A DNA stretch of 64,000 nt, from contig JAXMCQ010000002.1 in NCBI GenBank assembly GCA_046349315.1, positions 186,001 to 250,000 of the forward strand. Direction: 5' to 3'. The position numbers and the translations under genes are program-made. Every line of letters begins with the position of its first letter. Position 1 is the stretch's first letter. Under the pieces are notes generated by a model. It was not told the DNA's origin. It made no database searches and saw nothing but the letters and a program-made list of their open reading frames with translations. Positions 45,597 through 54,561 of this stretch are shown here, in pieces. This DNA comes from JAEUMG01 sp046349315. Lineage in GTDB: Bacteria; Pseudomonadota; Alphaproteobacteria; Rhizobiales; Aestuariivirgaceae.

Positions 45597-46034
45597 ATGG
45601 CCAAGAAGCCAAAACCCGAGATTCCGTTGGAAATGCCGAAGGAAGTGGCTGAATTGGCTCAGAAATCGGTCGATCAGGCACAAGCGGCGGCAGAGCGCGT
45701 CGGCGAATTTGCGCATGACAATCTCCAGGTCTTCGATGCCGCGACCTCTGCACTCAAGGCCCGCACCGCGGACTTTCAGTTGAAGGTCATGGAAATGGCG
45801 CAAGGCAATCTCGATGCGAGCTTCGATTTTGCGCGACGTGCACTGGCGGTTTCCGAGCCTTCCGAATTCTTCGCCCTCCAGCAGGAATTCGTGACCCGGC
45901 GTATCGAGCAATTATCGCGTCAGTCCAAGGAGTTGAGCGAATTGTCGATGCTCTTTGCCAAGGAGACGGCAAAGCCTTTCCAGGACGGCTGGATGAAGTC
46001 TTTCGGCGAATTCGGACGCAGCTTTACGGCCTGA
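45597..46034 (+). CDS. Phasin family protein
   Basis: 145 residues from ATG 45597 (GGGAGA upstream). Phasins coat polyhydroxyalkanoate granules. The sequence is almost entirely amphipathic helix, with EVAELAQKSVDQAQAAAERV in the first third and EPSEFFALQQEFVTRRIEQL in the last third, the Phasin_2 pattern. The end QDGWMKSFGEFGRSF is short. It stands alone, followed by tRNA-His. Confidence 0.9.
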   Translation: MAKKPKPEIPLEMPKEVAELAQKSVDQAQAAAERVGEFAHDNLQVFDAATSALKARTADFQLKVMEMAQGNLDASFDFARRALAVSEPSEFFALQQEFVTRRIEQLSRQSKELSELSMLFAKETAKPFQDGWMKSFGEFGRSFTA

Positions 46035-46095
46035 TCTACTTGCGCCTCGGATGAGTTGCGATTAGTTTGCGCGCCATCCGGGAAGTCGGTTTTTT

Positions 46096-46172
46096 GCAGC
46101 TGTAGCTCAGTTGGTTAGAGCGTCGGATTGTGGATCCGAAGGTCGGTGGTTCGAGACCACCCAGCTGTACCA
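46096..46172 (+). tRNA. tRNA-His (anticodon GTG), lacking G-1
   Basis: 77 bases including CCA. The acceptor GCAGCTG (46096-46102) pairs with CAGCTGT (46162-46168); first pair is G1-T72. The D-arm starts TAGCTCAGTTGGTTAGAGC. The loop TTGTGGA in a TCGGA/TCCGA stem gives anticodon GTG. The discriminator is A73 and the base before G1 is T, so the canonical G-1:C73 identity pair of bacterial tRNA-His is absent, a known trait of one alphaproteobacterial group. Confidence 0.95.
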
Positions 46173-46368
46173 TCCTTGCATTTTGCACCTCATTTTGGCG
46201 CTTCCAGAGCCGCTTTTTCGCGGCGTTTGACCCCCGTTTTCGCGCTTCTTAGCGACACGATTTTGCGCATTTCGCGCATGCCAAAAATATTGAACGGCCG
46301 TTCATTTCGTCGTTCTGCAGAATGAAAGAACTTTGCTATCTAAGATTGAATAGAGACGTAATGCTAGT

Positions 46369-48768
46369 CTAGTTCTGGTTGACGCGAACGCTCTCGATCT
46401 TCCCATCAAAGGGGAAGGGCCGCTTCCTTTCGTAGACCAGCGACACCGGAGACCCGAGATCGACGCCGACATCGAAGGATTCGGTTGCCGTGAAAGCGGC
46501 AGCAACGGTTCGCTTGACCGTCGTCGCCGCTGCTTCGGCTCCATCGATCGTGATCTTCACTTCGGCGGGTCCCGCCGGCTTGGCGATCTGCGTATCGATG
46601 ACGATCGCGTGCTTCCCGGCGCTCAAACGATTGGCGCTGCGCGCCTGGTAATTCTCGATGATCATCATGTTGTATTCGTAGACGAGGAAGCCGTTGTCCA
46701 TATAGACGGTGAGTCCACCACCCGATCCGCCGACCGCATAGAGAACGCCATTTGCGTTCTCCGGGAATTGCGCATCAATTGCCACGCGCGTGCTTTGCCG
46801 GCCAACGCCAGGGGCCGTGAATTCCGGCATGCGCCGCGTATTGGGGCCGAATGTCCAACTATCGTAAGCGCTCTTGACCCGGTCCTCCGGATGCAGTCTC
46901 AGCCAGTTTCCAGCGCCGATCGGAAAATCCTTGTTCTCTTCGGCAATGGCAAGGAAGCGCTTCTTCAGTTCCTCAAGTTTTGCAGGATTTTGAGCGGCCA
47001 GGTCGTTGGCTTGCGAGAAGTCGGACGAAAGATCGTAAAGCTCCCACTGATCCTTGTCCGAATCCCAGGTGGCGAGGCGCTTGGCCGAACCGGGCGTGTC
47101 CCAAGGTATGAACGGTCCCTTTGCGGCGGCAAACCAGCCGTCGAGATAGATGCCGCGGCTGCCATTATTGTCGAAAAACTGCTCGTGTTTCTGCGACGGG
47201 GCGGATGCATCGCCGAACGTGTAGGCGAGGCTGATGCCGTCGATCGGCATCTGTTCATAGCCGTTGACTGACTTCGGCGGCGGAATTTTGAGTATGTCGT
47301 AGATGGTCGGCGCGATGTCGACGACATGGTGAAATTGCTGCCGCATCTTGCCGTCGTGCTTGATGTGCCCTGGCCAGGAAATGACCATGGGGTTTCGCGT
47401 GCCGCCGAAATAGGAGGCCAGCAATTTTGTGCCTTTGAAGGGCGTGCTACCCGCCCATGCCCATCCGGCATGATACATGTTGTCGGTGCGCGACGAGCCG
47501 AGCGCGGGCAGCCCGCCAATGCGGTCGAGCGCTGCGATCTGCTGTTCCACCGTATTGGGGATGTTGTTTTGGGCAAGCAACTCGCTGATCGAGCCCTGCT
47601 GGCCCTCGGCGCTCGCGCCGTTGTCGCCGAAAATGTAAATGACCAATGTGTTGTCGCGCAGGCCCCGTGATTCCATCCCGTCCAGAAGCCGTCCAACTTC
47701 AGTGTCGGTATGCTCGACGAAGCCGGCAAAGACTTCCATCAGGCGTTCCTGGAAAGGCCGTTGCGCTTCGGGCACGCTGTCCCATGCCGCCAGCGACGGG
47801 TCACGCTCGGTGAGCTTGGTTCCCGGTGGGATGACGCCCATTTCGAGCTGCCGCTTGAAGACGCGTTCGCGATAGCTATCCCAGCCGGCAGAGAACTTGC
47901 CCTTATACTTGTCGGCCCATTGAGGAAAAATGTGATGCGGCCCATGCGCCGCACCGGGCGCCCAGTACATGAAGAACGGCTTGGCCGGATCATAAGCACG
48001 ATAGTCGTCGAGCCAGTTGAGCGCCCTGTCGACCATGTCGGTCGTCAGGTGATAATTGGGATCGTCATGCGGCGGCTCGACCGAGTCGAAATTTTCCGTC
48101 AGGCGCGGCTCCCACTGCGACGTCTCGCCGCCGAGGAAACCGTAGAAATATTCAAAACCATAGCCGTTCGGCCAACGGTCCTTGGGACCGATCGAGGTCG
48201 TCTCCGTTGCCGGCGTATTGTGCCACTTGCCGAAGGCGGAGGTGTGGTAGCCGTAGTTCTTGAGTATTTCGGCGATTGTCGCGGCGTTCATTGGGATGAC
48301 GCCGGTAAAGCCGTCGAAAGCCACGGCCCGCTCGGCGATCGTGCCCGATCCGACGCGTGTGTGGTTTCTGCCCGTCAGCAACGAGGCGCGTGTCGGCGAA
48401 CAGATCGAGGTCGTATGAAAGCCGTTGTAGCTGATGCCCTCGGCCGCGAGCCGGCTCAAGGTGGGGGTGTGAATCTCTCCGCCGAAAGTATCTGCCTGCC
48501 CGAAGCCCACATCGTCGAGAAGGATAATCAGAATGTTCGGCGCGTCCTTGGGCAGGCGCTGCGGTTGGACCGGCCAGACCATCGTCGAATCCTGCAGCCG
48601 CTGCGCGGCTTTGCCGGCCATGGGTGTCGGCGGAAAGGGCAGGACCGATCCATCCTCAGGCACTGCTTGCGCGAACGCCCCGGGCGAGCATGCCGGCATT
48701 GCGATAAAGGCCGCAGCCAAACAAAAAAATGCCGCCGCCGTGGCGCGCAAGATCGAGTATACAGTCAT
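46369..48768 (-). CDS. Arylsulfatase, exported
   Basis: 799 residues from ATG 48768, preceded by GGAGCAGG. A signal peptide (about 1-35, ending GAFAQA) precedes the sulfatase domain: NILIILLDDVGFGQADTFGG (metal aspartates) and SICSPTRASLLTGRNHTRVG, in which Cys123 of C-x-P-x-R is converted to formylglycine. PFFMYWAPGAAHGPHH and IYIFGDNGASAEG supply further metal and substrate residues. The C-terminal 150 residues form a beta-rich extension. It ends the sulfatase cluster; the porin-like gene is 25 bases upstream. No formylglycine-generating enzyme is seen in the window. Confidence 0.9.
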   Translation of the reverse strand: MTVYSILRATAAAFFCLAAAFIAMPACSPGAFAQAVPEDGSVLPFPPTPMAGKAAQRLQDSTMVWPVQPQRLPKDAPNILIILLDDVGFGQADTFGGEIHTPTLSRLAAEGISYNGFHTTSICSPTRASLLTGRNHTRVGSGTIAERAVAFDGFTGVIPMNAATIAEILKNYGYHTSAFGKWHNTPATETTSIGPKDRWPNGYGFEYFYGFLGGETSQWEPRLTENFDSVEPPHDDPNYHLTTDMVDRALNWLDDYRAYDPAKPFFMYWAPGAAHGPHHIFPQWADKYKGKFSAGWDSYRERVFKRQLEMGVIPPGTKLTERDPSLAAWDSVPEAQRPFQERLMEVFAGFVEHTDTEVGRLLDGMESRGLRDNTLVIYIFGDNGASAEGQQGSISELLAQNNIPNTVEQQIAALDRIGGLPALGSSRTDNMYHAGWAWAGSTPFKGTKLLASYFGGTRNPMVISWPGHIKHDGKMRQQFHHVVDIAPTIYDILKIPPPKSVNGYEQMPIDGISLAYTFGDASAPSQKHEQFFDNNGSRGIYLDGWFAAAKGPFIPWDTPGSAKRLATWDSDKDQWELYDLSSDFSQANDLAAQNPAKLEELKKRFLAIAEENKDFPIGAGNWLRLHPEDRVKSAYDSWTFGPNTRRMPEFTAPGVGRQSTRVAIDAQFPENANGVLYAVGGSGGGLTVYMDNGFLVYEYNMMIIENYQARSANRLSAGKHAIVIDTQIAKPAGPAEVKITIDGAEAAATTVKRTVAAAFTATESFDVGVDLGSPVSLVYERKRPFPFDGKIESVRVNQN

Positions 48769-48793
48769 TAGACCTGCTCCTGTCGGGCGACCT

Positions 48794-49765
48794 TCAAAAT
48801 GCAAAAGACACGGTTCCCCAATAGACGTCGCTCTCGAACCGGCGCAGCGCGCCAAACTCGTGTAGATATTTGAGCTGCACGGACAGGCCCACATCGTCGA
48901 GCTTGGTACTGTACTGCACTACCGGCCCGGCGCCGAAGACGCGTGCCTGGAGGCTCTTGGCTCCGGTCACGCGCCTGAATTGATCGGCGCCGGATCCGCT
49001 GTCATCCGCCAATTGCTGGTAGTAATATCCGGTCCCACCGACAATCCAACTATTCGAGAAATGTTCCGCGACGGTCGTCTCGAGATGGAGTTCCGGCGCT
49101 GTAAGATAATCCGTCGCCTCGTTCCTCAGATTGAGCGTAACACCGAGCGAGCTTGAAAACTCAAATCCGCTCGTGGGGTCGAAATAGGTGACTGATCCGG
49201 TCGGGTCGAAGGCAAACTTGTTCTTGCCGATGCTCAGGACATCGATCGACCGGTCCGCGAGGTCGATCGTCGCGGTATCATAGACGCCGGTCGGAATATA
49301 GACGGAGAGGCTTGCGCTATACGACCATTTTCCGTCATGCCAGCCGATGAGCGGGGTTACCGCGATGTCGCCCGCGCCAGCCTCCTGGTCACGAAGCGTG
49401 CCGGCGATGGCGCCTCCGAGGATGCCCTCGAATTTCAGATGCGCATTGACGATCGGGATATTGATGTTTATGCCGGCATTGCCGCCGAAAAGCGTGCCTT
49501 CGCCGATGAACGTCGTGTTGAGCTTGTAGACGAGTGCGCTGAGTTCAGCATCCGTGACCGCGACGCCGCCGATCGCCAATTGAGCAACGGTCGCGTCGAT
49601 ATAAACGAAATCATTGCTCCAGTAGACTCCGGCCGGCGGGACGTAGCCGCCCATGAAGCCGTGGGAGCCCAGAAGATAGGCGCCGCTGCCGCCCTCCACG
49701 GCGAGTGCGGACGTGATTGATCCCGATAGAAGCAAGGGCACAGTAACGAAACCGGCGCGCCTCAT
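48794..49765 (-). CDS. Outer-membrane channel-like protein (phenol MetA-degradation family)
   Basis: 323 residues from ATG 49765. A short signal peptide (VTVPLLLSGSITSALA) is followed by a protein rich in beta strands that alternate aromatic and small residues, as in KWSYSASLSVYIPTGVYDTA and SWIVGGTGYYYQQL, ending in a terminal phenylalanine (YWGTVSFAF) typical of outer-membrane beta-barrels. This is the family of putative channels found next to aromatic-degradation genes. It lies between two sulfatases and overlaps the upstream one by four bases, so it probably imports their substrate or releases a product. Confidence 0.82.
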   Translation of the reverse strand: MRRAGFVTVPLLLSGSITSALAVEGGSGAYLLGSHGFMGGYVPPAGVYWSNDFVYIDATVAQLAIGGVAVTDAELSALVYKLNTTFIGEGTLFGGNAGININIPIVNAHLKFEGILGGAIAGTLRDQEAGAGDIAVTPLIGWHDGKWSYSASLSVYIPTGVYDTATIDLADRSIDVLSIGKNKFAFDPTGSVTYFDPTSGFEFSSSLGVTLNLRNEATDYLTAPELHLETTVAEHFSNSWIVGGTGYYYQQLADDSGSGADQFRRVTGAKSLQARVFGAGPVVQYSTKLDDVGLSVQLKYLHEFGALRRFESDVYWGTVSFAF

Positions 49766-51381
49766 TTGCCGAGCCCGATATCCTTGGGCGGATACTTCTT
49801 GAAGGTCGCCGCGTGCCCCTTCATTTCGGCTGCCATGGAAGCGAGAAACGCATTCATGCGATGCCCGACAGGGTATTCCTCCTTGGGGTCGATATAGAGA
49901 TTGAACAGCCACGGAGCGAGGCCGACGTCGCTGACGGTCGTCATGTCGATATTGAGCCACTGCGCATGCTCTTCGACGATCTTGACGTGGATTTTGTATT
50001 CATACATCCGCATCGCCATGAGGTTTTGCTCGTTCCAGATAAAGACCTTCTCCCGGTTGGAGCGGCCGTCATCGGTGAGGAGGAAGGAGGCCTGATCGAT
50101 GCCGTCGATGTAGCGATCGGCCGGAATCTTGCCCGGTATGCCGGCAAATCGAAGCGACGTGTTGAAAAGGTCCATGAGGCTGAAGAGTTCGTCGCTCTCG
50201 CGGCCCGGTGCGATCATTCCTCGCCAATAGGCGATGCCCGGGACGCGAACCCCGCCTTCCCAGGCCGATCCCTTGGCACCGCGAAATGGTGTATAGCCGC
50301 TGTCGGGCCAGCTATCGAGCTGCGGCCCGTTGTCGGACGTGATGAAGACAAATGTGTTGTCGAGCACGCCCGCTTCGTCCAGCGCCGCGACGATTTCGCC
50401 GATATAGGCGTCCACTTCGACGATATCGTCCTTATACGGATATTTGCTGGCACTCTTGCCCTCAAAAGCCTTGCTCGCGAAATTGTCGGCGTGAACCTTC
50501 ATGAACGCATGTTCGAGAAAGAACGGCGTACCGGAGGCCGCCAGTTCCTTAATCTTGGCGACGCTGAATTCCTTCAGAAGCCGGTCGCTCTCCGCCATCT
50601 TCTCGATGCTGTCGATCGTTTCGACACTGGTGGTCGTTCCGTTCTTGAAGCCATGGATGAGCTCGTTGCTCGATCCTGTCTGCCGCAGCATTTCAAGCCG
50701 TTCGGGGTTGAGCACCAAATCGGGGTAACGGCGTTTGTCGACGCCCTGGCTGATTTCCTTCTCCGCCTCGTAGAAGCCGTAGAACTCATCGAAGCCAACA
50801 TCATGCGGCCGCATGCCGACCGCTTCGCCGACATGCCACTTGCCCGAAAGCACGGTCTTGTAGCCCGCTTCGCCGAGAAGTTTCGGAAGCGATGTCTCTT
50901 CCGCCCAAGGGTTCTTAGTGAGCTTGTCGCCGGCGAGGATCGGCCGCGTCAGTCCCGTCCTCACCGGCAGCCGCCCGGTCAGGATTGCCGATCGCGTCGG
51001 CGTACAGGTGGGCTCCGAATAGGTCGAGGTGAGCTTCAGTCCTTCGCGCGCCAGCCGATCCATGTTGACTGTCGCTGCGCCGATCGCACCGCCCCCGCCG
51101 AAGGCGCCGGGATCGCCATAGCCCATGTCGTCGACAACGAACCAGACGATATTCGGGCGCTTGCCGGTCTTGGCGAAGAGAGCATCAAGCTTGGCTTGCG
51201 CAGCCGCCTCTTCGGCGGGATGCGTAAGCGCGGGCTCCATGCTCTCGCTGGTGCGCACCGCCTTGCTCAGCACCGATTGCGCCGAAGCCATGCCGGGCAT
51301 TGCGGCAAGGAACAGGATGAGCGCGCAGGACAATGCCCTCGAGCCCGCCATCCGGCACGTTTTGACGATGTTTGATACCAC
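49762..51381 (-). CDS. Sulfatase, exported
   Basis: 539 residues from GTG 51381, chosen because GGGAGCGG lies at a proper distance and the signal peptide (ALSCALILFLAAMPGMASA) follows closely. Metal-binding NIVWFVVDDMGYGDPGAF and the formylglycine site SEPTCTPTRSAILTGRLPVR (Cys126) are clear, with TVLSGKWHVGE and FVFITSDNGPQLDSWPDSGY later on. The C-terminal NLYIDPKEEYPVGHR is the usual end of this family. It is divergent from the Crp/Fnr regulator, 161 bases away. It is first of a three-gene run: sulfatase, channel, arylsulfatase. Confidence 0.9.
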   Translation of the reverse strand: MVSNIVKTCRMAGSRALSCALILFLAAMPGMASAQSVLSKAVRTSESMEPALTHPAEEAAAQAKLDALFAKTGKRPNIVWFVVDDMGYGDPGAFGGGGAIGAATVNMDRLAREGLKLTSTYSEPTCTPTRSAILTGRLPVRTGLTRPILAGDKLTKNPWAEETSLPKLLGEAGYKTVLSGKWHVGEAVGMRPHDVGFDEFYGFYEAEKEISQGVDKRRYPDLVLNPERLEMLRQTGSSNELIHGFKNGTTTSVETIDSIEKMAESDRLLKEFSVAKIKELAASGTPFFLEHAFMKVHADNFASKAFEGKSASKYPYKDDIVEVDAYIGEIVAALDEAGVLDNTFVFITSDNGPQLDSWPDSGYTPFRGAKGSAWEGGVRVPGIAYWRGMIAPGRESDELFSLMDLFNTSLRFAGIPGKIPADRYIDGIDQASFLLTDDGRSNREKVFIWNEQNLMAMRMYEYKIHVKIVEEHAQWLNIDMTTVSDVGLAPWLFNLYIDPKEEYPVGHRMNAFLASMAAEMKGHAATFKKYPPKDIGLGK

Positions 51382-51485
51382 GAACCGCTCCCATCCAGCG
51401 CTGCTGCGCCCGTTGTATTCGATGCCGCTCTTGGTCGGCGGCGTTGTGTCGGGCCTTAAACTCAAGGTAGCACGGCATGGGGCAG

Positions 51486-51509
51486 GGATTGACAATGGGT
51501 GGGCAATCC
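51486..51509. promoter_or_regulatory. Inverted repeat between sulfatase and Crp/Fnr genes
   Basis: Arms GGATTG (51486-51491) and CAATCC (51504-51509), 12 bases apart, in the divergent intergenic region. The spacing suits a dimeric regulator such as the adjacent Crp/Fnr protein, but the arms differ from the E. coli half-sites. Confidence 0.35.
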
Positions 51510-51542
51510 TCACTGTCCAACGTCAGGGGGGTGAGTTGAACG

Positions 51543-52286
51543 ATGTCGGTTCAATCGAACATGCGAAGCGGCGGCCCGACGCTCGCGGAATCGCGCTCCC
51601 TCCTGCGCGAGCGGGGCTGGCTGAGCCTGACCCCAGGCGGGTTCCGGGACGCCTTTCTGGAGAAGTGCCGGCTGGTGCGATACGGCGCCGGGGAGAATCT
51701 CTATCATGTCGGCGATGCGGCCTCCGGCCTGTTCGGACTTGTCTGCGGGCGCGCCGCATTGACCATCGCGCCGGGCGAGCGCGGGCCCTATCTCGCGCAA
51801 TTGATCTTTCCGGGCGCCTGGGTGGGCGATGCCGCGATCATTACCGGCGAGACACGCCTGGTGGGGGTCAGAACCACGCGGCCCTCATTCTTTCTGAACT
51901 TGCCGCTGGCGAGCTTCGAAGCGCTCGCGGCACAAGTGCCTGAAACCTGGCGCTACCTGGCTGTGCTGACGGTGCAGGCCCTTCAACTGGCGATCAATGG
52001 CGCCGATGACCTCATGCTGCGCGATCCGCGCCAGCGCTGTATCGCAGTGTTGTTGCGGCTGGCGGGATGCCGCTATCAGACATTTCAATATGAGGATGCC
52101 TTTGACATCGACGCCAGCCAGGAAGAGATCGCGCATCTCTCGAATCTCTCGCGCAATGCCGTCGGATCGATCCTGCGCGACTTGCAGCGGGAAGGAATGG
52201 TCGAACTGACCTACAAGCGCCTTCGCCTGCTGACCCCCGACGCTCTGCGCAAGCTCGTCCAGCCAGGCGAGCAGGAACAGTTCTAG
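51543..52286 (+). CDS. Crp/Fnr family transcriptional regulator
   Basis: 247 residues. The N-terminal cyclic-nucleotide-like domain shows YGAGENLYHVGDAASGLFGL, then GRAALTIAP and IFPGAWVGDAAIITGETRLV. The C-terminal winged helix reads IDASQEEIAHLSNLSRNAVG followed by SILRDLQREGMVELTYKRLR. Four cysteines of an Fe-S Fnr are absent, so it is not an oxygen sensor of that type. Divergence from the sulfatase run suggests it controls that locus; the signal is unknown. Confidence 0.87.
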   Translation: MSVQSNMRSGGPTLAESRSLLRERGWLSLTPGGFRDAFLEKCRLVRYGAGENLYHVGDAASGLFGLVCGRAALTIAPGERGPYLAQLIFPGAWVGDAAIITGETRLVGVRTTRPSFFLNLPLASFEALAAQVPETWRYLAVLTVQALQLAINGADDLMLRDPRQRCIAVLLRLAGCRYQTFQYEDAFDIDASQEEIAHLSNLSRNAVGSILRDLQREGMVELTYKRLRLLTPDALRKLVQPGEQEQF

Positions 52287-52368
52287 TGAACTGCCAACCT
52301 GTGAACATTTGCCAGGCGACCCCCGTGCTAGAAGGCCGAGGAGAGATGCCCGGGGAAACGGCTTTCAC

Positions 52369-52530
52369 ATGGCGCGGCTCCTCGCCTATGCCGCTGAGCA
52401 GAAGCCGAGCGAATGGCTGAAGGCGCAGCCCGCCTTCGTGGGCGCGCAGGGCAAGGCCATCTTCGACGCCGACTATGATATCGGCGAGGATGGGCTCCCG
52501 ACGGAAAAACCAGCCCTGCCGGCCGACTGA
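52369..52530 (+). CDS. Small protein or gene remnant, unknown
   Basis: 53 residues from ATG 52369 (GGAAAC nine bases before). The sequence is MARLLAYAAEQKPSEWLKAQ and continues to a proline-rich acidic end (GEDGLPTEKPALPAD). The composition fits coding sequence, but the shape looks like the C-terminus of a larger protein. It may be a relic. No family recognised. Confidence 0.35.
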   Translation: MARLLAYAAEQKPSEWLKAQPAFVGAQGKAIFDADYDIGEDGLPTEKPALPAD

Positions 52531-52587
52531 CGAGCTGAGCATTCTAAAGTCTGTCTGTCATTCGGCCGAATGACAGAGCGTTGCATG

Positions 52588-54474
52588 TCAAGGCTGTGTC
52601 GTGGCCGCTTCACTCGCGACAGGCGAGGTTGTCGCTAGGCGCAGGATGATGACGCCCAGGACGGCCGCCAAAACCGATCCGACGAGTACACCGATCTTGG
52701 CGATCGCCGCGTCGGCCTCTTGCGGAAAGGCCTCATCGGCGAGGAGGAGGGCAACGGTGTCTCCGACGCCGCACAGCGCCGCCGCGCCGATGAAGCTCGG
52801 CCATGATACCCCGGCCGGCGCGATGCCGATGCGCGTTTTGACGGCAATGAGCGAGGCGAGCGTGATGCCGAGCGGCTTGCCAATGACGAGGCCGAGTATG
52901 ACGCCGGCTAGAATGCGGGTGGCTTCTGGCGATGACAGGTCGACGGAAAGACTGACGCCCGTGGCGGTGAACGCAAAGAGCGGAAGTATGAAATAGGCGG
53001 CCCAGGGTGACACAGTCTGCTCGACGCGGTCGGCGGGCGAGAGCAGGCGTTCGCTGGCAGCCGAGAGATTGCGGCTTGCCCATTCCCAGATGGCCTCGCG
53101 CTCCGTCTCCGGCCGCTTGCGCCGCTCGGCATTCTCGAGAGCCTCAAGCGCCGTCGCGGCTTGCGCAAGCAATGGTGAGACGGCGGGATCGGGCCGGTCG
53201 GGAAGCAGCGCTGCCATGATGACGCCGGCCAGTGCGCCGTGAATGCCCGCAAGATGCAGGCAGACCCACAAGGCGACGCTCACCACCACATAGGGCCAGA
53301 CACTATAGACCTTGGAGCGATTGAGCGCGAAGAGCGCGGCAACGCCGGCCACGCTTGCGATAAGCCACTGAAACGCAAAGCCATGCGAATAGAAGATGGC
53401 AAGGGTGAGCACGGACAATACATCATCGACGACCGCGAGAGCCGCGACGAAGACTCTCAGACTCTGCGGGATGCGCGGGCCGAGGATTGCGAGAATACCG
53501 AGGGTGAAGGCGATATCGGTGGCGGTCGGAACCGACCAGCCGGGCGCCGCCGGCCCGGAATTGAAGGCGAGATAGATTGCAGCCGGAGCGATCACGCCAC
53601 CCAGCGCGCCGATCGCCGGGAGAAGCGCGGCACGCCATTCGGCAAGCGCCCCCTTGGTCATCTCGCGCCTGATCTCGAGTCCGACGAGGAGAAAGAAAAT
53701 GGCGAGCAGGCCCTCGGAACACCATTCGGCAAGGGTGAGCGACAGCGCCGCACCGGGCGGCCCAAGCGCAAAGGACGAGTGGATCAGCGAGAAGTAAGTG
53801 GAGGCAAGCGGCGTGTTGGCGCAAATCAGCGCAATGGCGGCAGCCACCAACAAGGCGATGCCGCCGGAGGCTGGAAGGCTTGCAAAAGCGCGGGCCGAGC
53901 GCTCGAGCCGTTGCGCGACGGGGCGCTGCAGTGCCTCAAGAAGCGAATGAAAATCCCAGGCGCCGTCATAGCGAAGCCCGTCGACGAAGATGGTGGGTGT
54001 CTCGGTGACGCCATTGGCGCGGCCTTGCGCCATGTCTTCCTCGACATGCGCGCGCGTTTCGGCACTATCGACATCCTGGCGGAGCCTTGCCATGTCGAGG
54101 CCGAGTGCTTCCGCATGGGCGATCGCATCGCGCGGCGATTGCGGCCGCTCGGACTCGTAGAGCCAGTCATGCATGGGCCAGAAGAAACCCTGCTTGCCGG
54201 CGGCTTCGGCAATGCGGGAAATTTCCTGTGCGCCGGGGTGAACGGTTTCATTGGGAAAGTGCCGGAAGACATAGACGAAGCGGTCGCCGAGCGTTTGGCG
54301 CAAGCGGGCGAGGATCGGCCGCAGCCGCCGGCAATAGGGGCAGAGGTAGTCGCCATAGAGGACGACGGTGATGGCGCGACTGTCGTTCGGATCGCCGCGC
54401 ACATGATCGCGCGCGACATCGACGGGGGACTGAAGCCACATGCGCGTCGCGACGGGGAGGGGTTCTTCGCTCAT
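52588..54474 (-). CDS. nhaA: DsbA-like thioredoxin domain fused to Na+/H+ antiporter NhaA
   Basis: 628 residues. Residues 1-195 are a DsbA-type domain (VVLYGDYLCPYCRRLRPIL with C45-P-Y-C48, FRHFPNETVHPGAQEISRIA, TPTIFVDGLRYDG). From about 205 the NhaA fold follows with 11-12 helices: GLEIRREMTKGALAEWRAAL, ATDIAFTLGILAIL and VAALAVVDDVLSVLTLAIFY, which keeps the paired aspartates needed for Na+/H+ exchange. No signal peptide precedes the DsbA part, so its side of the membrane is unclear; by NhaA topology it would be cytoplasmic. The fusion is in one frame without a break. Confidence 0.92.
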   Translation of the reverse strand: MSEEPLPVATRMWLQSPVDVARDHVRGDPNDSRAITVVLYGDYLCPYCRRLRPILARLRQTLGDRFVYVFRHFPNETVHPGAQEISRIAEAAGKQGFFWPMHDWLYESERPQSPRDAIAHAEALGLDMARLRQDVDSAETRAHVEEDMAQGRANGVTETPTIFVDGLRYDGAWDFHSLLEALQRPVAQRLERSARAFASLPASGGIALLVAAAIALICANTPLASTYFSLIHSSFALGPPGAALSLTLAEWCSEGLLAIFFLLVGLEIRREMTKGALAEWRAALLPAIGALGGVIAPAAIYLAFNSGPAAPGWSVPTATDIAFTLGILAILGPRIPQSLRVFVAALAVVDDVLSVLTLAIFYSHGFAFQWLIASVAGVAALFALNRSKVYSVWPYVVVSVALWVCLHLAGIHGALAGVIMAALLPDRPDPAVSPLLAQAATALEALENAERRKRPETEREAIWEWASRNLSAASERLLSPADRVEQTVSPWAAYFILPLFAFTATGVSLSVDLSSPEATRILAGVILGLVIGKPLGITLASLIAVKTRIGIAPAGVSWPSFIGAAALCGVGDTVALLLADEAFPQEADAAIAKIGVLVGSVLAAVLGVIILRLATTSPVASEAATTQP

Positions 54475-54561
54475 CGAGCCGACCTTAGCGCGCTGATTGC
54501 CCAGGCGCCTAGCCGATCATCGCTCGGGCCATATGCTGTCGCTGCGTGGCCCAATAGAACG

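Noticed and set aside
49813..51375. 520-codon plus-strand frame opposite the sulfatase gene
   Set aside because: Complementary shadow of a clear sulfatase; composition is arginine/aspartate rich with no family pattern.
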